Positions 24,002-35,800 of a DNA stretch of 64,000 nt are shown piece after piece; the stretch's first letter is position 1, and each line of letters opens with the position of its first letter. The stretch is from Cyprinodon diabolis (taxonomy: Eukaryota; Chordata; Actinopteri; Cyprinodontiformes; Cyprinodontidae). The stretch spans positions 21,001,611 to 21,065,610 of the forward strand of contig CM060081.1 in NCBI GenBank assembly GCA_030533445.1, in the 5' to 3' direction. Below the pieces are notes generated by a model. That model saw only the letters and a list, made by a program, of their open reading frames with translations, made no database searches and was not told the origin of the DNA. A program made the position numbers and the translations under genes.

Positions 24002-27000
24002 CTGGTTTAATAAATATTACGTTCTTAGTTCGAAATAACAGTCTCCTGTACTGATAGATGATTCAACTTGATGATATTTTGTGGACAAACCTGGCCCTTT
24101 TTTACCCCTTTTAAAGTGGTCAGGCAAGGTGAAATAACAAAACCGACACCACAAAATGTGGTAGAAAGGATACATTTTTACAATTTATTGAGCTGTTGAA
24201 ATTTCCATCTGTGTGACAGAAATCAGTTGAAGCCTGCGCCTTCAGGCCATCATATTTCATGCTTCATTTTAAGCCAATTCTACATGGACTGACCGAAGGA
24301 GTGCATCAATATATTATTTTCAGTGTGTTGTTTGGAAATGAGAAATCAAACGTTTATTGTGCTTAGAAGATTTACTCTGAATGATTGCTTTGAGCAGAAA
24401 GGAAGCAAATAATCAGTTCTGACCACACCGTAGCTGTGGGAGCTGCTCATCCTGTTCACCCTTGAACTGACCACCATCCAGTTCAGCAGAGGCCATAGGG
24501 CAGATCGAGGGAGGGGATTTGAAGCAAGCATGTCGCGCTAGGAACACAAAGAGCTGGGCAGCGGGCACACGTCCAAGCCAACTCTACTGCCTCTATAGAG
24601 CCATTCATGTCTTTATTTGGATCAGAGCCGTGGTAAAAAGGAAACTCTCTCTCTAGATGGTGTCTGTGTCAGAGGATTTATAAAGATGCTAAACAAGAAC
24701 TCAACCTTATTTGCTTAGGAGTGAATGAGGACTTATATAGTATACAGAAAGACCTTAGCTTATCTACATACAAAGACGCTATAAGCCTGTCTTTTAAACT
24801 GCTCAAGGCAGACTCATCTATTTGTTATAAACTGAAGCCAGTGTATGTGGACGGCTGAGAGTAGTTTTCTAAATGGCAGCTGAAAGCCAACACCAATCGT
24901 CCTGATGTGCCGAGTGGATTTTCTGGCAGTGCGTCCAGGCTGCTGGCAGGGAAGTGTCTGGTGAGACTGCAGCATAAAAACGGCTAGCAGAGGGACATCA
25001 ATCATGCCATGAATTATAAACGAGCCTCTCATTATCACTGCCAACGTAAAAACATAAGAGAAAAATAAAACTGATGGATGAGACAGGGAATCTATGGGCG
25101 ATAAGGACGTGCAGAGTAAAACCTACTGAACCTGCCTGTGAAAAATGCTCTGAAAAGTGCGGAGCAATCAGAGAAAAGCTATCAGTCACATGAAAAAAGA
25201 AAGAAAAATAAACGCTGATGCCAAAACAGTGATTTGGGTTTTGGCAATGAGATGCAGCCTCACCACTCTCTGAGTGAAGGTGGGGGGGAAGTAAGAGTGT
25301 TCTGTGGGGAAAGATAACACAAATGCATGAGCAATCAAAAACTAAGTGGAGAGGACCACCCTTAAATACAGAAACACTAACTTCCTCCATGAGCCACAGC
25401 TGTAGTGTGGGTTTGGTAGTGACAAAAAAATCTGAATATCTTCCATGCCAAGCCTGCAACAGATGAGCATACCAGCTAAGAATAAATCAACATACTTATT
25501 AATGGAGTAAGAACATTATATTGACACACAGAGGAACAAGATAGTTAAAAGGAACAATAGGCGTGAAGCTAATTTAGCTATGATGGATGAAAGTAACAAC
25601 ATGAAATTTTGGACTAAAAAGGGAAAACAACAGCAGTATTGTCAAGATGTTTGAGCATGTATAATGAAACTCAGAAAAACTACTGAAATAAATATTTTTA
25701 TAAGGATATTTTTCAAAACTATGTTTTCTATCGCTTAACGGAAAAAAACTGTAATAACCTCAAATAGAAACAAAAAAGGCACCTCTTTCTCTCCAGTTGT
25801 AACTTGAAGGTTTAAACTAGACTTCCTTGAAAACTATGACTCAAATGAGTTTAAAGTTGTCTTACATCAGCCTCCTATTTCAAATCATGCTTCAGTATTT
25901 CAAACTCTGACACATCCTGAACCATTTATCCTTTCTGAGAATTCCTTAATGTCTTTGAGATCATTGAGCTCTTCGAAGGTCCATGCAAACATTTTAGATA
26001 GATAGCCTCACTATCTTATAGTGTTCAGTCAATTTGCATTTGCTACTTGAAAACTAAATTATTTACTTCAACCCATTAATGCTTTCTTCTGTCAGAAACC
26101 AAAGCTGAACTTTGACACATGTTTTCATTGTTTTTGTACCACAATTTTCAGTATGGATATATTATACAGACTAAATCAGATATTTACCTCTTGTCATAAT
26201 AAAGCCACACCACAGTTTTAACGAAACAGATACACTATATTCAAGATCTCGACTGGTTTCTAATTTTATCACAAATAAATAAAATATGTTTGTTTCAAAG
26301 TATGTTTTTGTTTGCAGAAAATAAAAACATATTCTATGCATTTTATTGGTCACAGCAGCTCTTACATAACACGACATCATAGGTAGATAAAAGCGTGTTT
26401 GACCAAAACAAATTATCCTTGAACTTGGAAATAACTAATTTCATATTTAAAACGTATGACAAAAAAAAACAGATGTGATTTTCAAAATACATGGGGTAGA
26501 GGGGGACTGAGTAGATGAAGTACAATTCTTAGGTGTAATTATTGACTAAAGGATTGCCTAACATCATATATATGTCCAGACCAGACTAATTATCTAGAAG
26601 TATCACAATTTTTATAAAGGCAAAACAACTTTTAATTTAAAACATATTACGTAACTCTACTTTTCACCAATCTCACCATACCCGAGCTATCATATAGAAG
26701 TCAGGGGGAAAAATTACAGGGCAGCACTTACACCACTATGAAAGCTGTAGAAAAGAGCCACCAGGGTCATGACCACACTAGACCACACTCTAAATTTCAA
26801 ATTTGGACATGTTTAAACAAACATGAAAAGAATCAGCGTTTCAATAAAGCACAGAGCAAACTCGCTATTGAATTAAGTCAAGGTCAAGGAAGACTGTTTG
26901 GGAAAAGGCTCAAACTGGATTCTTTAAAAAGTATGAGACGGAAGAAGGACAGCAAACATCAGTAAGTACTCTTAGTCTCTGTAGATGGGTGTGAACATAT

Positions 27001-27978
27001 GTCTTCAGTCGTTTTGGTTGTGTGGTATGGTTCATAATTGTATGAATAAAGCAGTGCATAGGCATGTTAATGTGTAAATGCATGTTTGTATGTACATAAA
27101 TTAATTTATTTGCTCACTAAATGGACTTCTGGAGTAATATTGACTGATATATTAAGGACTTTTTTTAGACATAAGCACTAAATTATACATATATACATTT
27201 ATACATAATATTTGTGTGAGTTAAAGTTGTAATTTTACTGTATTGTCGGAATTTATTTAAATATTCATCCATTTGAAATTTTATACAGAAAAATTGTGCT
27301 TTATTTGGTCAAAGCAACAAGGATGACAGTGAAGGAAATCTGACTTACTAAAATCTATTATTAGTCCTGAGACGGATTTTACAGCACGCTATACATTTGA
27401 ATCTTGATGCAAAATAATTGGAGCTAAGAACAATCTATGCATTTGATATTTTGTTGTCATAAAACATAGAACTATTCAAGTTTTTAATCCTGCACAAATC
27501 TTTTGGTAACAGATGGCAGAAAGTTATGATCTCAAAGAGAACTTCACTTCATTTTCATTTTTAAACCCTAAAGCAACAGCAAAGACAATATTTGTTGAAT
27601 TAAGGGCTGTGATAACAATAGAAATCAGGTTTGCCAAAATCGTCCTATGTTGCCTCACATGTAAAGTGTCATAAATCATGAAATGTGGACAAAACTAAAC
27701 ACACCTGAAATGTTTGTCAGGGGTGCACCATCCAAACATCATGATGAACCAAGCAATGTATTTTAAAGGTTTATTTACATCTCACTTCAACAGTGGTAAT
27801 TATGTTCCTGCACCAAGGTCACACAACCTTTCCGGATTCAAGGCTGCTGTGTATCACAAGCAGAGGTGATCCTGTAAGCCCTTTTAAATGATCTTGAAAA
27901 TTGAAAAAAAGTGCATGTTTAAGGCTCTTATTTTGAAAGTGTGCAGGTAGGATAAACCCAGTTTATCCCCAGTATTCA
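24002..27978. other. Non-coding stretch
   Basis: About 4 kb with no supported gene or repeat. The 153-codon minus-strand frame at 24998-25459 has no recognisable domain and unusual composition (rich in F, S, H), so I do not call it a gene. Confidence 0.45.
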
Positions 27979-28038
27979 TGACTTCTGTTTAAAAATGACC
28001 CATCAGCCAGGCCATGGGTCATTTGTAAACAGAAGTCA
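27979..28038. other. Long perfect-looking stem-loop
   Basis: The arm at 27979-28003 (starts TGACTTCTGTTTAAAAATGA) pairs with 28014-28038 over 25 bases with a single mismatch, leaving a 10-base loop CAGCCAGGCC. A 60-nt hairpin of this quality could be a microRNA-like precursor, the remains of a small palindromic element, or a recent inverted duplication. No flanking target duplication was seen. Its function is unknown. Confidence 0.6.
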
Positions 28039-29240
28039 GATGACAGTTAAGGAGCTCACACAACGTCTCAGTTCATCTTCTGTATTGATGAGCCCTACCT
28101 GAAGCACAAAAACACTTTTTTCACTTAAATATCATTTTTCTTTTTTCAGTTTAAGCAGAACCTCAATTACCTGTCACTATTATAAAGAATAAAACTGTCA
28201 GCTGATAAACATAATGTCTAGGAAAAATCAGAGGAGTGCACACTTACAGCTAGAATTTAAATGACTTAGAGTTAGCTTGAGGCAGAGCCAGCAGAGGCGA
28301 CAGATGGAGGCAGAGGGCTGGAAAGTGTCTTTAATGGATGCATTTCAATGCAGCAAACCTTTTTTTTTTTTTTTTTGTGAAACACAGAATGCCACTGAAG
28401 TTTTGGTATAGACTACGGTAAACCTTCCAAGACCTTAACACCTAGGAAAAATGTAGTCAATGCCGTGACAAGTCTTTAAAAATGTGATCTCAGGGACTGG
28501 TCACAAGATTAAGACTAAAGCACAACAGCACTATTAGCTGCATTAAGTCGAAGGTGTGCTATCTGAAAAACATAACTGTCTCTATTGTCTAATATTCCTC
28601 TAATAAATTAAAGATAATTCCAATTTCCTATAAGATTTTATAGAGGACAGACTTTAAGAGCATTTGTTAAATATTAGAATATAGTTATAACTAAGTCTGA
28701 TAAAACATAAAGCCACAGCAATTATTATTTCTGAATGAGACCCCGAAACATTGCATCCTACTAACATGGAAGCAATTTCAACAAAAGGAGGAGCCAATTA
28801 TAGGTATGTTGTTCTCTTGTTTTGACTCAGACATATGTAGGTCGACCTCCCCATGTGTCTTAAAAATGATATAAAAACTTTCCCTTCAACACACCCGGCC
28901 ACATTTCTATATAAATCCCTGAGGCATTCTGAAATAAATTTTACTGTTATCCTGCTCCTTTCCAATGGCAAGCCTTTATGCAGCGTTGTGTACTTTAAGG
29001 TAAGCTATTTCTGGATTCTTTCACATTTCACCCTTTTTTCCTAAATAAAACCACCAATGGCTCATAAATATATTTTAAAGAAATACACAAAAGATGGACC
29101 TCTTAATCACTCACCAGCTGGCAATCTAACATATGTATGGCGATATACGTATTTATACTTATCAAGTGGCCACAGTATAGCATATTCATAGCTGTGATCA
29201 TGTCATGATTATGCAAGAGAAATGACTCAATCATACTATA
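28039..29240. other. Non-coding stretch with a poly-T run
   Basis: Contains a run of about 16 T at 28361-28377 and otherwise AT-rich sequence without recognised features. Confidence 0.5.
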
Positions 29241-29255
29241 ACAGTTATATGTTTC

Positions 29256-29511
29256 CTACCATCCTGATGGCTTAATTATACCTACAAGACAATTACTGAA
29301 ACAAGTTTGTAAAGCTACATCTTCCTCAGCATTCTGATCAGTGTGTAGCATTGAAAAAGCACCACCTACGACTGCAGGCCTCTGCAGAGTAGTCAGAACA
29401 TCAGATAGAACTTTCCAAACACCACTGCTGTATACTGTAACTGGAGGCTCATCATCTATGATCACACCCACTCCCAGCAGAGCCTGCATCACCCCGGAAC
29501 CACTTACACAT
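29256..29511 (-). other. Unidentified possible exon
   Basis: On the minus strand an open frame of about 80 codons has a protein-like composition (a GVGVIIDDEPP stretch, then VVGGAFSML, then a cysteine pair). Upstream lies a pyrimidine-rich tract, and the frame contains CTTGTAG/GTATAA, usable as a splice donor at about 29281. No start context or known domain was recognised. The plus strand is also open for 68 codons here, so chance is quite possible. Confidence 0.2.
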
Positions 29512-29703
29512 GAGATGTATCAGTATAAGAGGGAAAGAAGGATTTGATTTACAGAGCTCAATCTAATGTGATTCCTGATTCTTTTTTTTTTAAACCTTTG
29601 ATGCTTTTTGGTCCTTAAATCCCGACGTCACACCTTAAGATTAGGAAATCACACCACATGCATTCATAAAGCTTGAATTCTTCTCATCTCAGGAACAGCA
29701 GTA

Positions 29704-30510
29704 TCAAGTATAGTGAACTTGATATCTCTTGATATTGAGTTAAAGTCTCGCAAGAAAAAAATGGCATAGGCCATCCTAACATCTGACTATGATTTAACCT
29801 CAATCCATTGTAACTAACTATTAGCATATAGTTTAAAGTAACAGTGTTCTGCAGCCTCTAACAGGTTTTCTTACAGCGTTTTTCCTTATGAAGCTTTACC
29901 CATCTTCCATCAACTCTGACTAACCATCCATTTTAAAGAAAAGCATCAGAAGACAAGCTCTTATATAAATACAAATAGCATGTTGAATATTTTAACATTT
30001 TTTCCATAGAATGCTTTGCTAAAGTATTCCAACCCTTGGACTTTCCAAAACAAAGTCAAGATTATGGTGAAGTTGAGGAAAAAAATGTGTTTTTTTATTT
30101 TGAGAAGATAAAGCAACTTGTTAAGCCATCCATATGTTTTCTACCCATTTACTCGGATACAGTGAAATAAAAAGCATGTTTAATTCATAGGTTGTATAGC
30201 ACTAAGTGTAGCGGGCTTGATATCTCTTGGAGATTTTAAGTTTTCTCATGTAATAACCAAACATTTTTATCAGCTTTATAGAAAGTGATCAGACATCCAG
30301 TTAAAATCTAGGAAGGAAAAATGGCATAGGCCATCCTAACATTTGACTATAATTTAAATGCATTCCAGTGTAATTATGACTATGTAACTATGACTTTTAC
30401 TATAAACATATAGTTTATAGTAAAAGTCTTCTGCAGGTTTTCTTCCAGCGTTTTTCCTTAAGAAGCTTTACTCATCTTCCATCAACTGTCACTAACCGTC
30501 CATTCTAAGT
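29704..30510 (-). repeat. Tc1-like relic with internal direct duplication
   Basis: Two related segments, about 29704-29937 and 30202-30508, share strings such as TTGATATCTCTTG, GGCATAGGCCATCCTAACAT and CTTCCATCAACT. Read on the minus strand, they contain the stretch found in Tc1-like transposase genes just after the DD region (GTTGATGGAAGATGG, then AAGAAAACCTG). Between them, at about 30010-30200, lies DNA resembling a Tc1-like terminal region (CTAAAGTATTCCAACCCTT). That region recurs at 31555-31735. No frame survives. Confidence 0.5.
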
Positions 30511-31554
30511 ACAAATGATTATACAGGTAAGTCAAGCCAGTTTTTATATATACATAGAAATAATATTGGTATTACACAGCGTGGCATCATGTGCTTGTTG
30601 AATAAATATTCTGCTTCAATTTAAAAATCACATTTTAGTTGAAGGAAGCCTGAGAAAAATACAAATTGGCCAAATTTTCCAACAACTACTAAATGAATCT
30701 TATGAGAATGCCCATGTTGTTATTTAGAGGGAAATATGGCACCGTCAACAGCAACATAACTAGTGCAACCAAATTATAAACCACACAGAGAGGATATATA
30801 GAGTCTTCTTCCAGAGAATTAGAGATTAGACAGAAATACACAATCCAGATTGAAAGTCAGGGTGTGCAAACAGTACAGTTGATCCTCCGTGAGGCTGGGA
30901 ACACAGCAACAACGGTGAGGAGGAGCAACAAAAGGCTCTCAACACACACAATGTTTGTCGAGTGCGCCCACGGATCAGAACCTAGAACAGCAAACACAGA
31001 CACTAATCGTGAGTGCACAGTCATTGGTCCATACGTGACAATGGCTTCGCCTGGATCTGCACTGCAAACCGTTGAACCTGTTTGGAAGCAACACGACAAT
31101 CTGGAAAGCAAAGAAGTTTTCAGGAGAAAAAGAAAACAGCCAGAAGCCCAGGCGACATGACCCCTGAGCAAGAACACAGCACATTAGTGAGAAAAACAGG
31201 GCAGCTATAGGGAGGCAACAGCAGCACAGCCTGCATACAGACTACACCAACACCTGACTCACTAGGCATTTGGTGCGCAATCATCATTCAGTATAATTAC
31301 CAGTGGAACATAATAGTAGAGGTCAGAGTAAACCCACGGTCCTTCGATGGGATTTATATCTTGTGAAGCACAAAGAGGCAACTACAAATTTTAATTTCAG
31401 TCTAGCTGCCATGGGCTTAATTTAACTGTGCTTTACCTCCAATCTGCAATTTAATCAACCCAAACAAACATTGTTTCTAAGCTAATGGGAATAGAATGCA
31501 CTCAGAGGTAGCAAGTTGAATATTTCTGTTCTTTAATTTCTTAAATTTTTTCTA
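30511..31554. other. Non-coding stretch
   Basis: No supported feature. Overlapping frames on both strands at 30857-31184 are about 100 codons long but have no domain and shadow one another. Confidence 0.45.
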
Positions 31555-32090
31555 TAGAATGCAAAAGTATTCACGCAGTTTAATTTTCCAAAATAAAGTC
31601 AACATTATGGTGAAATGGAGGAAAAGAATATGTATTTTTCTTATTTTGAGAACATAAATCTGTATGTTAAGCCATCCATTTGTTTTCTACCTGTTTACTC
31701 TGATACAGTGTAATAAAAAGCACGTTTAATTCAATATTTGGTAAATGGAGATGGTGCATGTGTAGATCTAAGTATGAATCCAGATGTTCAGTGAAGGCTT
31801 CAGAGGTTTGTTAGAGAACATGTAGTTACAAACAGCAGCACAAAGAACAGGACACACTGCAGACAAGTTAGGGAGAAAGTTGCGGAGAAGATTACAGCCG
31901 AGTGAGGTAAATTATTACAAAAGAGTATCAGGAGTATTGGTTTGTGTTGATGGATAGATGTGTGAAACTAAATAAAGGCAACATACCAGAAGAAAACATG
32001 TTAGTGGCTTAGAAGACCGGAGACTAGATAGAGGTTCAGCAATCAGCAGAACAATGGCCCCACAATACAGACAGCACTACAATGGAATGG

Positions 32091-32221
32091 TTTATATGAA
32101 ATAATATTCATATGATGAACTGGCCCAGTCAAAGTCCAGACCTGAATCCTACTGAGAAATGTGGCAGCTCAACTTGCAGGACAAAGGAGGCTTTACAAAA
32201 ACTCAATCAGTTGGATTGAAG
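32091..32221 (+). repeat. Direct repeat copy A (Tc1 transposase fragment)
   Basis: A 131-bp segment running from GTTTATATGAAA-like sequence to GATTGAAG. It is about 88-90% identical by eye to copy B at 32601-32727. It ends exactly where the hAT-like MITE begins. Confidence 0.65.
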
Positions 32222-32599
32222 TAGGGCTGAAGATAATGATTATTTTGCTAATCAATTAATCTGTTAAATTTTTTTTCAATTAATCGATTTATAATCAGAC
32301 AGCTTGAGGTTCTTTAAAGAAGATTTTTCACGAAATTTTACCAGGTGAAATTAAACCTTTTCCACTTGAGGAGTTCTGGATAGAGCATATTGACAGACAA
32401 AAACTTTTCTTAATCTTAAATGCAAAATGTTTAGTTTTTTTCACAATTTTGATATAATTACTGCTCTAAGTTGGTTTTTCTGTCAGCTAAAGGTTTTTTT
32501 TAGTTTTGATACTCCAGTTAACAATTAATTCATTACTAAATGACTATTATTTCTATAATCAATTAATCATGATTAATCTGATTAATTGTTTCAGCCCTA
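32222..32599. mobile_element. hAT-like MITE (TAGGGCTGAA ends)
   Basis: The ends TAGGGCTGAAGATAATGATT and, reversed, TAGGGCTGAAACAATTAATC form imperfect terminal inverted repeats. The ends are rich in ATTAATC words, as in a common vertebrate hAT family. There is no coding capacity. The expected 8-bp target duplication is not seen. Instead the element is bracketed by a direct repeat of about 130 bp. Confidence 0.6.
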
Positions 32600-32600
32600 C

Positions 32601-32727
32601 TTTATGTCAAATAATAATCATATGTTCAACTGGCCCAGTCAAAGTCCAGGCCTGAATCCTACTGAGAAATGTGGCAGCTCAAACTGCAGAGAAAAGAGGC
32701 TTTACAAAGAACTGACTGAGATTGAAG
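32601..32727 (+). repeat. Direct repeat copy B (Tc1 transposase fragment)
   Basis: It starts TTTATGTCAAATAATAATC directly after the MITE and ends GATTGAAG, matching copy A across its whole length. The Tc1-like sequence then continues from copy B into the 3' end of the transposon. Confidence 0.65.
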
Positions 32728-32857
32728 CAAAATTATTAAGATCTGTATTTGTTGAAATTTGACATTAAATCTTTATGAGACACAGTGTAGTTTATAAAAC
32801 ATTGTAGCATGATCAAATCAAACATTTGACAGGGTATAAATACTTTTACAAAGCCTT

Positions 32858-35800
32858 GTGGTTCTCCATTTACTGGAGCAAGACTTGGAAAATCCCACAT
32901 CGTGAAAATCAGAGAAATACACACGGGCAGACAATAGAATTAGTCTTCCTCCATGACTGTTGGATGCCAAGGCTTTAATTAATGACTACCAAGTGTGATG
33001 TAGCCAAAGGAAAACAATGGCTGCTGGTGCAGTTTGTCCAACCAAAACAGGGCAGCTGGAAAAAGATATTTCGGGGGCAGATTGTTCAATAAACAGCCCA
33101 AATATAACAGTCAAATGTTCTATCCCCATATTTACACGCCTTGCCAAAAATATACATTCTGCTTTGTGACAGGGAGGTAGAATTAAACGTCAACGCTCAT
33201 GATCAAAGTAAAAAAAACAACATGATAGGTCCAATCCATGAGAGGCATGAGATCTGTTCAAAGAAAGCAGCTATAGTGAGGGAAGCAAGTGTGGTTTATG
33301 CAGAGGAGGAAAGTAGGAGGGGGCAAGAGCCTGCTGACTCACGGCAGTGATGGGGCTGAGGCAGGCAAAGGCACTGCTGCTCAGGACTTAAAGCTCACTG
33401 ACTCTCCTTCAGAAGGACAGGCTGATGCCTCTCATCAACCCTGAGCCACTATATGAGCGACAGCAGGAAATAGAATGCTCAAATAAAACTGTCGAAGGGC
33501 ATGAAATAGGTCACCTTTCTCTAGTCTGCTATCCCTGTGAAAACTAAATGATGCAATCTGCGGAAGGCAATAAATTCCCCAAAGCTGTGTGAGAGTAAAC
33601 CAAAAGCAAAAAACAGTCCTCGATCAGAAAGAGAACAACAAGACTACAATTGCTCTGGGAAATGATTCTCAATGGAGAGACTTGGGAGGACCAAACAATT
33701 GTGATCATAGCTGTAGGCAACTCTCTGACACTCTATTTCAGCTAAATAATGTTGAAGGCTGCCCTAAAATACTATTTTGACACATGCAGTGGAGGCTTCA
33801 TTATGATAAGCATTAATTCAGCTGCTTTACATCAAAGGCACGTCACCCCACTGATTAGACTGTTAGACAGAAGGACAGCATTAGTGTAATGTTAGGAGGG
33901 TTGAATAGAGGAGCACATTTGGCAAACAACAACAGTGTAGTACCTCAGTGTTCTACTACAACGATAGCTTTGTTACTCAACAATCAATAGACATTGCAAC
34001 CATCTCCTATCAGGTATCCAGATCCTTTGTTCTACTCACAGTAAACAGTATTTTGAATGAAGACAATGCCCTACATCAGGCCCATCTGGACAGCTTTTAG
34101 AATTGGTAATAAACATTGACCTGAATGATAAATAAAAGCTCAGCTCATCCACGGCAAATCCTGAAAGACACGCTTTAGTTTTACTGAGAAATGAATGACT
34201 TTAAACTAAACAGGCATCTACAAGCCAGAAATCTATTCTTTGTTTGATCAGTGGAGGCAACATTGCCACTACCAGGTTGAACTCATTGCACTCTTTAGTA
34301 GGGAGTCTGTTTTGTATTGGTATCAACCCATAAATCCATTTATCAATCAGTGTATTTAGCCATGTCTGGAGATCCTGTGCAGTGCTTGGATTGAAATTCC
34401 ACTGAAGTTAAAGATTTGCTAATAAATGTTGCTTTTTTTTGTTTAAATTTATAACATTTGTTATCACTTTGCTTTGGGGTTGTTTTTTCATGTAAATGGT
34501 GGAAGAAAAAAGCAACATCAGCTTCAAGAATGATTGAATTAATAAAGGCGATTTTTTGCAGGTGATTTAGAAAACAAATATATAGAGTTTTTGTGGCACA
34601 TTTTTGGCTACCTAGGACTTCCGTAGCGCTACTTCCACATTGGAGTAGGGAAAGTAACAGCTTCACACAAAAAGTGAGCTGCATTGTGGCTACTGGTGAG
34701 TGCATCAAGTTTGATTCCTAGAAAGGAATAAAATCACCTGTTGTTTGGAACTGGTATTGGTTTTCTGCAACAGACGTGGACCAATAGACCCCCTGCTGCA
34801 ACAGTGAAAAGCAGTACAACAAATCTTTTTCAACACCTCAAACCAAATATGAAAAATGGCAGTTGTTCCAAGATAAACAAAACTGCTCTGAACAGCAAAC
34901 CTCAGCTTAAAAACAGCTAAGTGAGCCGAATCTTTTGCACAAGCCATCGCATATGACAGGAAAGGGGCATGTGGAGAACAATCACTTTGCACATAGACAT
35001 GGCGCACATATAGCGTGGAGAAGATGGGGTTTATTGATATTATTAAAACCTTAGATCCTTAACAAGTATGGAGGAAAGAAAATTATAACTCAAACTGCCA
35101 AGTACTAGATTAGGCCTAAAAAGAAAATCAGCAGCACATATCAAGGCTTGCTTAGGCTGAGCCCAAAATAATCGGTACCAGCATGGCCTTATAAAAGTTG
35201 ATATCAGTCAATCTTTACTAAATGCTAAATATTTCAGTAAGAATACATTTTAAAAGACATATTTATAATTATTATCATAATCCACTGCAAGCACTTTCCA
35301 AAAAATCCACATTTACCAAGTCCCACTTAATGTCAAACTGTAATACAATTATATTGGTAACTTGTAGAGTGCAAAAAGGTTTGAAAAAATTGTGACGAAA
35401 CTCTTCAAACTACTTTTATAAGACCTAGACTGATTTTATCAAAGCTTTCAACAAAAACATAGAATAATATCATTTCATATTTTCTGCTACTTGGACCATG
35501 TAACATTATCATCCAGCCCACATTGCAAAAAGTTTCCTTTCACAACCTTTGACACATAGGTCATTTCCACTGACTTATAAACAAATACTAAAAAAAAAAT
35601 GATCAAAAGAAAAAAAAGAAAAGACAATCTGAATCACAACGAAGTTACCATCAGAGATTTTAAAGACAGACTCAACAACAGTCTCCTCTGCAGCTCTTGG
35701 CATCTATCCATACCGCCCAATTATGCAGCAGGGTTAGCCAATTTCTGAATGTATGAATATAGATGCAGACATCAATACATAATATGAAACAAATGCGTCT

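Larger units (their letters stand above)
31555..32857 (+). mobile_element. Degenerate Tc1/mariner-like transposon split by a hAT-like MITE
   Basis: The left end has TGCAAAAGTATTCAC (about 31560-31575) and the right end GGGTATAAATACTTTTACAA (about 32833), which are inverted-repeat partners typical of fish Tc1 elements. Inside, pieces in family order include CAGGACACACTGCAGACA and AAGTTGCGGAGAAG (about 31845-31890), AGAAGAAAACATGTTAG (about 31989), and GGCCCAGTCAAAGTCC for the SPDLNP block. The gene is full of stops and length changes. The SPDLNP segment occurs twice, at 32091-32221 and 32601-32727, on either side of the inserted MITE. Confidence 0.65.

Noticed and set aside
24998..25459. 153-codon minus-strand frame
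   Set aside because: No domain, skewed composition and no splice or start support. Frames of this length occur by chance in 64 kb.
34343..35007. Two adjacent minus-strand frames of 121 and 100 codons
   Set aside because: They are in the same neighbourhood but share no domain and no coding bias that I can see.
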